Assembly (NCBI GenBank): GCA_945910005.1
Contig: OX246746.1
Span: forward strand, 20,371,316-20,435,315
Direction: 5' to 3'
Source of the DNA: Isoperla grammatica
Lineage: Eukaryota; Arthropoda; Insecta; Plecoptera; Perlodidae
DNA: 64,000 nt
The stretch's first letter is position 1, and each line of letters begins with the position of its first letter. Below are positions 24,301 to 33,323 of this stretch, piece after piece. A model generated the notes under the pieces. It saw only the letters and a list, made by a program, of their open reading frames with translations. It did not search any database and was not told the origin of the DNA. The translations under genes were made by a program, and so were the position numbers.

Positions 24301-27300
24301 GGATCCCCATAGTTGGATGCATGTATAGTGATAGGCTAGGCCTAGGCCTAGTGCAGTGCTGTTGTCTATCTTAGCCTTATCTACTCCTAGCCCATAGATT
24401 GGATGTTTGATTGATGTTGTTGACTTGAGTTCATTTACCACATCAATATTTTCAAGATATTGGCCTAGATCGAGGCCTAGACCAGGATAGGTGAGTGCTA
24501 GGGGCCTCGGCCCTAGCACTCACGTGATGGTGATTTTTTACATAGCTGTGACCTTACATTCTCAGGACTACGTTTAATTATAATGTTGTGATTCAACTTT
24601 ATCTTTCACTGGTAGCTACGCCGTACCGGTAAAATACCTGGGCTGATTGACAATGTCTGGTAGGCCTAGGCTGTAGGGGTCTAGCCCATGACATAAGGCC
24701 CTACTCCATAGCCCACTACGACGGCTATTCTTCAAGACAACCTAAATTAAGTACTTGGTAATTAGGCCTAGTAGTTAAATAACCATTCAAGCTACTTATC
24801 TAACAAGCTTCTTATTTCTGTCTTGGTGTAAAATACTTCACAAATGTAGTATGTAGTTTCTTCACAGATCGTAAACAACAAATATGGTGGCCATTTTGGC
24901 CAACAATCGTGGACAGTCCATCCCATTAGAGCTAGATCTCCTCCTCACATATAACTCCATGGTCACGCGTCCTTGCTACCTGCGGTCCGAGCCGGCCGGC
25001 ACTGAGTTTCGGTAGGGAATGAGCGCGTGACAGTTACACATTATCATTTATTTATAAATAACTTTCCATAGTTATACACATAATTTCAAAATGCCAATGT
25101 GCTCTGTGTTTGGTTGCACTTCTAACTGAGTGAGTGGATATTCGCTTCATAGTGTTCCTAGCCAAGACAAATCGCCGAAGAGATTTTCTGTGTGGTGCGA
25201 TAGAATGCACAGAAAGAACTTCGTTCCAACGTTCCAAAAACTTCGTTTTCAGCGCACGTGTTTGTGCTAGACATTTCGTGACTGAAGATTTTGACGAGTC
25301 TGATTTTATTAAAGCCAGAGTAATAGTTGCATCAAAAGTTGATTAAACTAAACCATACTGCAATACCGACGCAACACGTTGACAGGAACATGCGAAAAAT
25401 CCCCAAAAACTCCACGACTGTCGCGTTATTTACGTAAGAAACAAGTAGATGACCTTTTGTCTCCATCAACATCAATATTACCGGTACCGGTATCTGGACA
25501 AGACCTAGGACGTGTCCGAATAATACCAAAACGACGTTCATTCTTATTCTCATTCTTGATTTTACGACATCAATCATCGGTGACGTATCTAGTACTGTCC
25601 GAATACTGTCGCGCGGCGTGAACTACGTCATAAGAATAAGAACGAGAATCAAAAGTGCACACTAGATTTCATTCCGAAAGATGGCGGACGATGGGTCAGA
25701 ACATATCTCAGTTAATTGTTAAGTATTTAAAGCCTGTGGCCTTCAAAAGTTACTACAATGTAATTATTATTAAATACAATGCATATTTGATCTTACATTT
25801 TGGTTATACATGTTGATATAACAAAAAAAATGTGGATCTGATGACGCGTTACGACCCTAACCCTACTTAAATCAAGTAATGTCCGGCTTTCGTCCGAATA
25901 CGTGCAACTAGAGCAAGAATAAGAACAAGACCAAGAACAAGAATAAGAATAAGAATGAAATCAAGAATGGTATTCAGACACGTCCACAGAACCTCTTGAT
26001 ACAATACTTAAGTCTGAAATAGAACTTTTAACAGATGAAATCTAACATAAACTCGTTCTCGCCAGGAAAACACTCCCTTAGTTTCATTACGACACAAGAT
26101 GGGATAACTATTCTATTTCCCTTTCCAATTGCTGTTCAGGAATTAATCCATGATACAAATTGTTTGTATGCTAAATACCTCCACATATTGTTTTTAGGTA
26201 TGTACACCGTAAGAGTACATTTTTTACGATGATTAGTTGTTATTCTAATTAATTGAGGCCTCGTCATATTTAAACTGCCTACTGAAAGTGTTTGAAATGC
26301 TGGATTTAGAGTAATACATTTAAAGTCCGCGCACTTTACCTATGATATCACTTTCTTGGCAACACAAACTTTCTTGGTTAGATTACAGAACAGATCATTT
26401 AGAGCACAAACATCAAATGAAGTTCTCCCTACCAACATATTTCGCATTTTCTGTTAATTCAGAATGTTCATCTTCAATTTCAGTGTCTAACTCTAAATCG
26501 TCACTACCTGTGTACTCGGGCTCAAACTGGTACGGATGTATTTGCTTTTCCATTTAAAAGAATCAAAGAATGACGACCGTGACAAGTGTGTAACTGAATG
26601 AAATAGTAAGGCTGCTGGAAGGACGAGCTATGTCACCAGTCAGACGCCGCGAGGTAAAGGGATGGACATAACTTCTAAACGCGTAGGCGTAGGAATGTGC
26701 GGAAAAGGTCAACATATTTCGCAAGCTACAAGCTGTAAAACAATAGTAAAAACTAGTACTTCATTTTAAAGTTTGGTTCTCCTTTAAACACGTGCTGCAG
26801 CGTTGCCATGGTTCAACACTCTTTAGCGGTCGCTCGCACGTCGTGATATATATGTAATATGGCAACACGGGCAAGTCCATGGTTCGCAATTGAAATTTGT
26901 GGTTGATTAGCGAACTGAAGAGTTAACGGGCGTGCAGGTGCTACAAGGGTTGGTTTTTTAGTAAAATTATTTTCCTTTGAGGATTATCTTAAACATACAA
27001 TGAAGTCCAAAACTTTGCTAGGAATAACACCACATATCCAGTAATTCGGCACCCCTTCAAAGCTACGCTCACAATTTGGGAATTTGTTTTTAGCAAGCAT
27101 AAATAAATAAATAACCACTTCTGAAACATTAACCATGGTGATAAAATAAGGGAATCTGTACCGAGTTTGAATTCAGTAAAATGTAGTAAAATCTTTGTTT
27201 TCCGAACACCTATGATTCGATAATCCGTATTATTCAAGGTCTGCTTTGTGGCACATTTAATATCATCACTAGTCCCTACTGTTTGTTGTACATGCCTATG

Positions 27301-30300
27301 TCAGTACTGTACACTGTTTGACAATTTCTTACTAACTTTTGATTAGAGCTCCGTGAAATTAGCATTATTTTTTTGCTTATTGTTTCTTCTTAAAACTTTA
27401 ACATTAATTAGTTTAAAAATGGCAAAATTTTAGTAATACTAAATACTTTTTTTCTCTGAAATTGGGGTTTTATCAACAAAAATTGTGATTAAAAAATAAA
27501 TTCTTTATTGATTGAGTTGAGATTATTCAATGACACTATGGATACTATAAAAACTGAAATAGGCCTTGTAACCAAATGAAAATAGTGGAATGGATTATTC
27601 AGGAAATTGGCAAAATGTATTATTTCTGCATTTTTTACGACTGTTGCTTAAACTTGAGAAAATTCTCCGTAATTAGCGTGAATTCGTATATTTCACGCTT
27701 ATTGCATGAAATGGAGTTTTTTGCTTGAATTCACAAGAAAAAAATGCGTTTTTAAGGTGCATAACATACTAAAGTTCAAGAACTTTCATAGAGAATTACA
27801 TTTTTCACTTTTCGCTTTTATAGTTAATACGAATTTCTCAGGGCTCTACTTATGATCAAGGTCTCGTACCTAAAGCTAGTTGCTTATTTAAAATCACCTT
27901 CCAGTTCCTCCCAAAATAATCTGCCAACATTTTTACAACTGCTTTAATTCACATTATTTGTTATTTTTCTAGCAGAAAAACCTATCAGCTGAAGATGCTG
28001 GTCAGACTACTGATGGAGAGGAAGCTTACAGCCCCTCCTCATCTTTCACCCCTCCAAGAGCTGTATCACCTCATACTACCAGCAAAGACTCTGCCACTTT
28101 ACCACAGATATCATTGCCAGCTAATTTACAAGAGATACTTGCAAACATTAAGAAACAAAGCGACTTAAAGTCTGATACTATAGTGCACAGTTTTGCAGCA
28201 AGAAAAGATAACAATGTTGCAACAGGTAAGCGAGAATTGTACGTGCCAACTCCCGTTGCAGCAGGTTCCGAGGCTACCTACGTTCCTAGTGCGATAAACA
28301 CGACGATTTCTAGCACCTCGACATTACTTTCGATAAGTAGTGTTAGCACAGGTTCGCCCAAAAGTGCTGTCGGAAGTTCTACGCCTCCGTCTTTGCCGTC
28401 GAGCCAAGAACAAGCCACGAGCATAACGTCAAAACATTCATCACAAAAACTGGCTCTGCAAGATACTGGCAAAGCGGTTGGATCATCGCAAGAAAGTCAA
28501 AGTAGCGTGAGCACTAGTTTTTCGTCACAAGTCTCGATCAAAAGTGGCAGTAGCTCCCTGACATTCGCTTCTCAGAGTACAGACACATCAAGCCCCTCGG
28601 ATTCCTCGGGGGTCTTCCAAACCATCCCACTCATGCTGGGCGCCATTTCTCCGTCGGCGTTGTTTCCAAAATCTGATAAACAATCGCGTGATCCAAGGAA
28701 AGACTCCTCCGAACATGGTAATTCACCACTTCTTATTTATGTACAATTTGCCAATTATCAATTCTATGAGAGTTAGGCCTTTGAATGTGTCGTAGGGTCG
28801 TAGGTAGCATGTGTGGACACCTGATAGTGAATGAGATACACTGAATGGTGAATCTTATGTGTTGTGCTCCCAATGTTTTTCCTCACCTTTGTGTTGGAGT
28901 CGAAAATTAAAATTACTACTCATTACTTGAGACCTAAACTACTTTTGAAAGAAAAGAATATTGTTAAAGTAGGCCGAATTATTGAGGTTGCCATTCTATG
29001 TGCAAATTGTGATCTATAATCGTGAGCGTGCAATCGATCGGTAATCATGTCGAAAAATATCGGTATTAGAGCCTGCAATCAATAATCATATTAAATTACT
29101 ACAGAACCTTGAGAAAATTTAAAAAAATGTGACTAGGCCTATGCTATTACTTTCACTATGAGTGGCTACAGTAATTGTAGACCCGAATCTAAACACTTAG
29201 ATCTCCCACTACTGCCACATGTTTTTTATATGGATCGATTCAGCAAAGAAAACCTTTATACCACATTGAAACTTCTCTGCAATTCGATTAGGGTGTGTGG
29301 CTCTAATCCAATCAAATCTAATAATCCAATATCTAATCCAAACATCAATTTATCATATTGTAAAGATCAATTGAACACATTGACTAGCATTATAGGTAGA
29401 AGCCTAAAACGACCTGAAAAAAAGAATAGAAACATAGTAGGTGTATTACATTTCTTTATGAAAATAGCACAAATAACCAGATTTTCACATGGTAGTAGTA
29501 CCAAGTAAGTGCAGATAGGCCTATTCTATGCATTTCTGTTCTTTTGCACTTATTTAGGTAAATAGCAAATATTTGCAAAAATAATATCTCAATTCTAATC
29601 CTAGACTTGAAAAACATCCATAAAGGTGTTCTGCTTTTGAAACTTTTTGCAATGTACAGTTATTGTAGTAGTGCAAAATTTCTGTGCCTCTAATTATTCT
29701 TAATCTTATAGCCATATCCTATGGCCACTAGAATGTTTCAATATCTTGCAATTAAGCAGTTATGCATTTATCAGTTAAAAGAAAAGTGGTCATGTAATTA
29801 TTTTGTTTGTAGGCAAGAATCGACTGAGTAAATATGCCAAACGTGGAGAGTCATTTAAGTCTGCTCGAGTGCTGGGGGAAAGATCTCCTGTAAGGCCAAC
29901 CCTAGGTAAGGGCACTTGTGGTATGTGATTTACTTACATATCATTGCTAGAGGTGTTAAGGAGGAGGTGAAAACATTTTGAGTCCAAACAACGAAATAAC
30001 AGCCAATTTGGTCTAATTGCAATGTTAAAATGGATGTTTCCGGGATTTTTAAATCAATATGTAAATATTTAAACAAGATTTCTGATGTCCGCAAAGTTAA
30101 ATGTCTGCTTATTTGCCATTCATGACCTAAACATTTGTTTTCATTGTAGGCATCTAGGTCAAAATGACAATCTAAAATAGGCCAATTAAAATCATCATTA
30201 TTTTAGTTCTATTGCATATTATGAATATTTCACTGTTTTGCAATGCGAGGAATGTAAAAACAAAATAAAAACGTACATTAACACTTTTTGCATTTTTAAA

Positions 30301-31559
30301 AGAAATTCAAGAAAAATTAAAATCCAAGTTTTCAAACACCTCTAATCATTGCACTTCATTCACTAATTGTAACTATCATTTCCTTGACTATATTCTTTGT
30401 CTTGTGGTTTGCATTTCTCATATCATTTAGGTATGTTTTCAACGCTATTGGTATCATTATCATGAGAACACTAAGAGCCTTCCTAGACAAAGTGTAATGA
30501 TTGTCTTGTTCCTGTCTTCAGATGACAACCAGCCTCCTCCCCCGGGGGTGGACACACCACCCAGGCCGGTACCACCCCCCAGATGCAAGAGTCCTCCTAG
30601 ACCTCCTCTACCGGCAGAGGCTGAGTTCGGCCAGTCGTTCACGTGCCCACCACCCAACTTTCAACCAGTGGGGGGGGGCTACCCTCTTCCCATGGTCCCC
30701 GGTCCTATGCCGGGCGTGGGCTACCCTATCAGCCCTGCGTACTATGGCCCAGGTTACATGCCTCCACTACCTATGGGCAACATGATGCATCCGGGTCCTG
30801 GACACCAGGGTCCAGGACCTCTCCCGATGGGGTTCAACCCTCCGTACCAAGAACCACCGTATCAGGAACCACCGTATCAGGAGATGTGTTTTCCTGGACC
30901 CTCTGGAATGTATGGGGACGAAGGCAATCAAAATAGGCAAAGGTAAGCATTCTTGTTTCTATTTTATTAACACAGTAGTTCCACAATAAACATGTACATT
31001 TTGCTAGGACATTTCACGTAATGTGCCTTCAGCGTGTGAAGTAGTTATTCACATAGGTATTCTGTTCCATTCAGATGGATATTTACGCAGTTGGTAAAAT
31101 TGAACCCCACTTTTAGAAGTATCTATCCCCCCTCTTCCTTTTTTTTTTTTTTTTACAGCATTGTGGAAAATACGTAGGTTATACGCACATCATTAACAGA
31201 TAACACATTGTACAGATTAGTTTTGTTTATCATAAGTACTAACTCGCATGTCCTTGTGACATGCTGATGCACATGAGTGAAATGTAGAAGGCTTACTTAA
31301 ATAAATAAATAAATAATGTAATGTTGTTTTGTTGCGTTGCAGTCCGTACAGTCAGCAGCGCGGCAGCTCTCGCTGGAAGTATAACAGTAAAGGCAAGAAG
31401 CGAGGTCGCCAGGAAGAACGGGGCCGTGATGGCCACCAGAGGGGCAACCAATCCAAAGAGAAATCTCACAGAAGGGATTCCCGGGACAAGTCTCGAGAGC
31501 GGTCTAGCCACCACAAGAAGTCACGCAACAAATCCCGATCTCGAGATAGGTCAAAGTAA
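6107..31559 (+). CDS. DIDO1: DIDO1/PHF3-family protein (PHD + TFIIS central domain + SPOC), ten-exon gene model
   Basis: Model: join of 6107-6337, 13952-15436, 17250-17526, 18338-18629, 20452-20819, 21515-23748, 27973-28717, 29813-29905, 30522-30942 and 31343-31559. All junctions are GT-AG and all phases agree; the sum is 6,363 nt, 2,120 residues plus TAA. Domains in order: AT-hook-like GRPRK (about 82-86), PHD finger (632-680), Cys/His motif (768-791), TFIIS central domain (about 1026-1133), Lys-rich stretch, SPOC (about 1350-1500), Pro/Gly-rich region and basic RS-like tail. This order is diagnostic of the DIDO1/PHF3/SPOCD1 family. Known members are nuclear: the PHD reads H3K4 methylation and SPOC binds the phosphorylated RNA polymerase II tail. 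The PHD and Cys/His motif look more like DIDO1 than PHF3, and the length is close to long DIDO1. The start is uncertain because exon 6107 opens in phase 0 without an obvious initiator. Confidence 0.9.
8988..9115. mobile_element. Short MITE flanked by TTAA
   Basis: TTAA GAGCGAAGG at the left faces CCTTGGCTC TTAA at the right. GTCAAAAACCGCA and TGCGGTTTTTGAC form the inner part of imperfect 35-bp inverted repeats. TTAA at both ends suggests a piggyBac- or Kolobok-type target preference. Confidence 0.6.
9263..9350. repeat. A-rich (CTAAAAA)n simple repeat
   Basis: Irregular units of ACTAAAA to ACTAAAAAAAA over about 90 bp in intron 1 of the DIDO1-like gene. Confidence 0.9.
9464..12059 (-). CDS. 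Tentative - strand gene nested in DIDO1-like intron 1 (unrecognised)
   Basis: Exon A is 11791-12059: ATG, 89 codons plus two bases, then a GTAAGT donor. Exon B is 9754-10055: acceptor CCACTCAG, then one base completing the codon, 100 open codons, one base and a GTAAGT donor. A possible exon C at 9464-9504 ends in TGA. Phases of A and B agree exactly. The N terminus (MLTHGSTVVRFFKRLNFAAK) is Arg/Lys-rich and free of acids, like a mitochondrial presequence; exon B is very Lys-rich. I recognise no family. Exon B is also open on the other strand, so composition alone does not prove coding. The two strong donors are the main support. Confidence 0.3.
11544..11678. mobile_element. MITE with imperfect 60-bp inverted repeats
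   Basis: AGGCCCGGTTTTTCAATC at the left faces GATTGAAAAACCAGGCCT at the right. GTTAGCCGACGGTCCGT and ACGGACCATCAGCTAAC continue the match inward. No clear target duplication is visible. It is in intron 1 of the DIDO1-like gene. Confidence 0.6.
13952..15436 (+). CDS. DIDO1: DIDO1-like exon, 495 codons: AT-hook-like motif and low-complexity N-terminal region
   Basis: The acceptor is GACGTGTAG and the donor is AAAAAG before GTATGT; it is phase 0 on both sides. The first residues (TRSVGRPRKIPRPSP) contain a GRPRK core like an AT-hook. The rest is Ser/Thr/Pro/Lys-rich and probably disordered, with a basic stretch of Lys-Arg clusters around residues 190-230. A less repetitive segment, ENRKPPAHLVDAFGP followed by ALFSTPDIIRRVS, may be a conserved short motif. 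The exon ends in a basic RRKRQK run. Reading through the donor would stop after eleven more residues. Confidence 0.9.
15437..17249. other. DIDO1-like intron 2
   Basis: It contains the ATCGAT-rich TE fragment (16195-16318) and an (ATTAG)n stretch near 16790-16830. Confidence 0.75.
16195..16318 (-). mobile_element. TE fragment of an ATCGAT-rich family, ending TTAGGGTTGCCG
   Basis: The complement of this segment starts TTAGGGTTGCCGTTCGACAT and continues with CGATAATCG and GTCGAAAAATATCG blocks. The same order occurs at 28980-29105 in + orientation, at roughly 75% identity by eye. This suggests two members of one non-autonomous family in introns of the DIDO1-like gene. Only one terminus is evident. 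Confidence 0.45.
17250..17526 (+). CDS. DIDO1: DIDO1-like exon with the first three quarters of the PHD finger
   Basis: The acceptor is CTGCCCTAG and the donor is ATGG before GTATGT (exit phase 1). An NLS-like KKSKKRK run is followed by an acidic stretch (SDDEGDIESD) and then the zinc ligands in WCICRKPHNNRFMICC, DIC and WFHGKC. These give Cys 632, 634, 646 and 649, His 654 and Cys 657; the last Cys pair is in the next exon. The HNNRFMICCD core is close to DIDO1. The PHD of DIDO1 is known to bind H3K4me3; I infer the same here. Confidence 0.95.
17527..18337. other. DIDO1-like intron 3, splits the PHD finger
   Basis: It contains the (TAA)n palindrome and a small AGACCCAG/CTGGGTCT hairpin near 18128. 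No gene. Confidence 0.8.
17630..17664. repeat. (TAA)n/(TTA)n palindromic microsatellite
   Basis: TAATAATAAT units turn into ATTATTATTA, so the run is self-complementary. It lies in the intron that splits the PHD finger. Confidence 0.92.
18338..18629 (+). CDS. DIDO1: DIDO1-like exon completing the PHD finger, then Lys-rich linker
   Basis: The acceptor is ATGTTTTAG and the donor is CCCAG before GTGAGC. It enters in phase 1 (Gly split across the junction) and leaves in phase 2. EEDWTCPAC supplies the conserved Trp and the final Cys pair (677 and 680) of the C4HC3 finger. A run of Lys (KKKKE, KSKKKQNK, KKKRVRNKK) follows, probably nuclear localisation or nucleic-acid contact. The split finger is rebuilt in frame, which supports both junctions. 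Confidence 0.92.
18630..20451. other. DIDO1-like intron 4
   Basis: Two thirds of it is the hAT-like element copy A (19130-20362). Confidence 0.8.
19130..20362. mobile_element. hAT-like element, copy A, in DIDO1-like intron 4
   Basis: TAGGGATGTGCGA at 19130 faces TCGCACATCCCTA ending at 20362. The flanking octamers CCCGATGG and CCCCATAG agree at six of eight bases, as in a decayed 8-bp duplication. The interior holds GAAGCGACCCAGAATGC and CTCAGCTGATC blocks that recur in the element at 35652. No intact transposase is visible. Confidence 0.65.
20452..20819 (+). CDS. DIDO1: DIDO1-like exon with a compact Cys/His (putative zinc) motif
   Basis: The acceptor is TATGTTTCAG and the donor is GAGAAG before GTACGA (entry phase 2, exit phase 1). 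The start reads AAAMICVVCSMNEARVNSIY, then CSDTCILTHA. Cys 768, 771, 783 and 787 with His 791 form a likely zinc-binding unit. A similar C-x(n)-C...YC-x3-C-I-L-x-H-A motif follows the PHD in DIDO1 proteins, as I recall, and not in PHF3; it is the best argument for a DIDO1 assignment. The rest is a Pro/Lys/Ser-rich linker with repeated KP and PK dipeptides. Confidence 0.9.
20820..21514. other. DIDO1-like intron 5
   Basis: AT-rich; I see no repeat or gene in it. Confidence 0.75.
21515..23748 (+). CDS. DIDO1: DIDO1-like exon with TFIIS central domain and SPOC domain
   Basis: The acceptor is TTGTTTCAG and the donor is AAGG before GTAAGC (entry phase 1, exit phase 0). After a Pro/Ser/Thr-rich lead, VRINVRKTLHELLLARI opens a TFIIS central domain. 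It continues through KYRSLVFNIKDPKNLTLFRK and ends near LTPEELASQELADW (residues about 1026-1133). In TFIIS this fold docks on RNA polymerase II; family members use it to bind polymerase. A very basic KEKSKKHRSHRDKDK stretch follows. SPOC starts near CLTVWKGFMSMLEVSKF and ends near LLLGIVVRSK (about 1350-1500). A Ser/Pro-rich tail then leads into a Glu/Gln-rich, probably coiled-coil helix (ELERTMEELNRKIAEQ). Confidence 0.96.
25091..25345 (+). pseudogene. Broken THAP zinc-finger domain of a transposase
   Basis: MPMCSVFGC gives the first Cys pair (C-x4-C) right after an ATG, as in THAP domains. A TGA follows after CTSN. The next segment (SGYSLHSVPSQDKSPKRFSV, then W) continues in the same frame. 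A further frame change is needed to reach ARVCARHFVTEDF, which carries the C-x2-H pair and the typical HF. So there is one stop and one frameshift. It is non-functional as it stands. Confidence 0.62.
25508..25985. mobile_element. Inverted-repeat element nested in the Kolobok-type transposon
   Basis: GGACGTGTCCGAATAATACC at 25508 matches the complement of GGTATTCAGACACGTCC ending at 25985. The similarity runs inward into AGAATAAGAA-rich simple sequence on both arms, about 60 bp each. It lies entirely inside the TTAA-flanked element. The family is unassigned. Confidence 0.5.
27345..27848. mobile_element. Possible inverted-repeat element in DIDO1-like intron 6
   Basis: AGAGCTCCGTGAAATTAGCA near 27345 faces TACGAATTTCTCAGGGCTCT near 27848 with several mismatches. 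AATTAGCGTGAATTC words occur in the middle. The flanks show no clear duplication, so the limits are approximate. Confidence 0.35.
27973..28717 (+). CDS. DIDO1: DIDO1-like exon, Ser/Thr-rich, with an LQEIL motif
   Basis: The acceptor is TTTTTCTAG before CAGAAA, a tandem NAGNAG site that could also start at 27976 and drop one Gln. The donor is CATG before GTAATT (exit phase 1). The peptide contains LPANLQEILANIKKQ, a short helix resembling sequences downstream of SPOC in DIDO1/PHF3, followed by a long Ser/Thr-rich disordered stretch. The preceding 4.2-kb intron contains a transposon. Confidence 0.85.
28718..29812. other. DIDO1-like intron 7
   Basis: It contains the second ATCGAT-rich TE fragment. 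A 116-codon open frame at 29158-29508 has no recognisable motif and no splice context. Confidence 0.7.
28980..29105 (+). mobile_element. Second copy of the ATCGAT-rich TE fragment
   Basis: It begins ATTGAGGTTGCCATTC and continues through GATCTATAATCG and GTCGAAAAATATCGG to AATAATCATATTAAATT, parallel to the complement of 16195-16318. It lies in intron 7 of the DIDO1-like gene. The boundaries are approximate. Confidence 0.42.
29813..29905 (+). CDS. DIDO1: DIDO1-like small basic exon
   Basis: A 93-nt exon. The acceptor is TTGTTTGTAG and the donor is CCTAG before GTAAGG; entry and exit are phase 1. The peptide KNRLSKYAKRGESFKSARVL is basic and open in only this frame given the neighbours. It is too short to be found by ORF size alone; phase agreement on both sides is the support. 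Confidence 0.78.
29906..31342. other. DIDO1-like introns 8 and 9 (around exon 30522-30942)
   Basis: AT-rich introns of about 0.6 and 0.4 kb. Intron 9 has a T-run near 31138 and (AAAT)n just before the last exon. Nothing else is seen. Confidence 0.7.
30522..30942 (+). CDS. DIDO1: DIDO1-like exon, Pro/Gly-rich region
   Basis: The acceptor is CCTGTCTTCAG and the donor is AAAG before GTAAGC (entry phase 1, exit phase 2). The peptide is Pro/Gly/Met/Tyr-rich (PPPPGVDTPPRPVPPP, then MVPGPMPGVGYP). It contains three tandem PPYQE units encoded by a 15-bp repeat near 30845-30885. Such Pro-rich segments occur in the C-terminal part of long DIDO1 isoforms. Local GC content is much higher than in the flanking introns. 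Confidence 0.88.
31343..31559 (+). CDS. DIDO1: DIDO1-like terminal exon, Arg/Ser/Lys-rich tail and stop
   Basis: The acceptor is TTGCGTTGCAG; it enters in phase 2. The 71 residues begin PYSQQRGSSRWKYNSKGKKR and continue with RS and RD/KS dipeptides (RRDSRDKSRERSS, RNKSRSRDRSK) to TAA at 31557-31559. An RS-like tail fits a protein working at the interface of transcription and splicing, and long DIDO1 isoforms also end in a basic repetitive tail. Confidence 0.92.
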
Positions 31560-31695
31560 AATGTTTCCTCATAAACAAATCGTACCTGTGCTCTTATTTA
31601 TATTTATCAATAATTTCCGCCCTTTTCATACTACTATCGCATTTAAACAGAGATGTATATAGTATGTGTTCTATATTTTAAATAGAAAATGATAA

Positions 31696-31701
31696 AATAA
31701 A
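31696..31701 (+). terminator. Probable polyadenylation signal of the DIDO1-like gene
   Basis: AATAAA lies 137 nt after the stop codon in an A/T-rich 3' untranslated stretch, followed by T-rich sequence. This is a plausible cleavage signal. A poly-G tract lies about 90 nt further on. Confidence 0.6.
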
Positions 31702-31787
31702 ACTCTTTCTTTCCTTGTAAATCTAACTTCTAAAGCAACTGTATTCAGATCACTGCATTGGGTGTACATTTTTTGTGTTTTGGGGGA

Positions 31788-31812
31788 GGGGGGGGGGGGG
31801 GGGGGGGGGGGG
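31788..31812. repeat. Poly-G tract (about 25 G)
   Basis: The run follows GGGGGA just downstream of the DIDO1-like polyadenylation signal. Confidence 0.95.
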
Positions 31813-32733
31813 TAAGAGATTAATGAATGTTGACTGTGTAGCACTAATGTAAATTGAATTTATATTTGTAAGTCTCTAAATGAATTATGTTAACGAATTC
31901 TACATGGACAGTAAGCCTTTGGTTTTACAATGAATTTTGCTACGATACGTTTATCTTCGCAATGGTTCACCGAACCCTAAATAGTTCCTTGGCGTGTGCC
32001 TTGTTTACCATGGTTGGTCATTAGCATAGCATTGTTATAATGCATTACTAACTTTTAGTTGAGTATGAAGCTCTGGAAAATATGCTCCAACACCAGTATA
32101 GTAAATCATTCTTACATGGGCTGTCATGTGATATTAATATGTGTATGTGAATGTGTGAATGTGGTCTTGCATGTCAAAGGGTCTGTGTATGCATGTGATA
32201 TGTGTGAATGGGTATACAGTAATGCCTCGAAAATGCAAAATTTGTATCTAGAGTATTTCAAAGATAAAATATACATACCTACTACTGCCTACTGAGATAG
32301 AGCTCGGTAGAACGCGCTACCTAATAAACTGAATTTTTCAAAGTTGTAAATGATTCCATATTTCAAAAGAAAACCAATGTGAAAGATGCCAAATTACATG
32401 TTACGCTATCTATCTTTTAAAACAATTCATGTAGGTATAGTTTATTTTGAATTATAAATTGTTGTTATTTTTAGTTGACAGCATATTATTTTCTATTACT
32501 TCTTCTACTGTTACTTTACTGAAATTGGAGTACTATGATTTAATTATTTAAAACAATTTATTTTTGCATCATTATTTTTTAAAATGTATAATAATTATTA
32601 TTGATATTTTCTAGTAAGGAGTGTGATTTAGGCCTGAATACCGTATTTAAGAAAATTTATTTTCGCGTCATTATGAAAAAAGTCTGATATTTTCTAATAT
32701 TCAATTTTTTTTACCCAAATTTGTAATAAATAC

Positions 32734-33286
32734 TAAGGCTGGGCATCGATGTAAATCGACAACATCGACATCGACCACAAAGAATCGATGTCGAATCGCG
32801 ATGTCGGAATTTTTTCGACATCGACATCGAAACGAAAATAATCGACATCGTTTTTTTTTAAATTGATAATTAATCAATTATTAATAAAAAAAACTTTGTC
32901 ACCTGTTAAATGTAGGGATGACGACGGTTAAGCATTTCACTAACCGGTTAATCGAACCGGTTTTTAATCAGTTAATAACGGCAACAAAATTCAGTTTTCG
33001 TCTGCAACGGGAGATAACTGACCTAGGCCTAGGCTAGGCCTTCTAGGCCTACGTGACGGCCATGCGGGCCGGTCAGCTTATTTTTGTCGTCATAAACACA
33101 ATTGTGGATATTGATTTCAATTTATTTTAACGCAATATCCGATTGTAGAGGCTTATTCAAGTCGTTTTTCATTAATCCGTTCTTGATTACTTGCTGCGTA
33201 GTGAACTGTCAACAGGCGGCCGCTTCCATTGCACTTGCCTGCGTCTATATCGCTATCTCGCTTCCACTCACGCGTCCTGCGACTAG

Positions 33287-33323
<37 letters not shown>

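Larger units (their letters stand above)
23900..26787. mobile_element. Kolobok-type DNA transposon (TTAA target, THAP remnant) in DIDO1-like intron 6
   Basis: The ends are perfect 17-bp inverted repeats (AGGAGAACCAAACTTTA at 23904 and its complement ending at 26783). Each is flanked by TTAA (23900-23903 and 26784-26787), which gives a 2,880-bp element. It contains a broken THAP zinc-finger sequence at 25091. TTAA duplication together with a THAP-domain transposase is the hallmark of the Kolobok superfamily; P elements also have THAP but make 8-bp duplications. No intact transposase frame remains, and another inverted-repeat element is inserted inside. Confidence 0.7.
23749..27972. other. DIDO1-like intron 6
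   Basis: It contains the Kolobok-type transposon (23900-26787) and a possible inverted-repeat element (27345-27848). Read-through from the exon would stop at 23874. Confidence 0.8.

Noticed and set aside
29158..29508. 116-codon + strand frame in DIDO1-like intron 7
   Set aside because: No motif, no splice context, AT-rich codon content like the surrounding intron; length is within chance for this composition.
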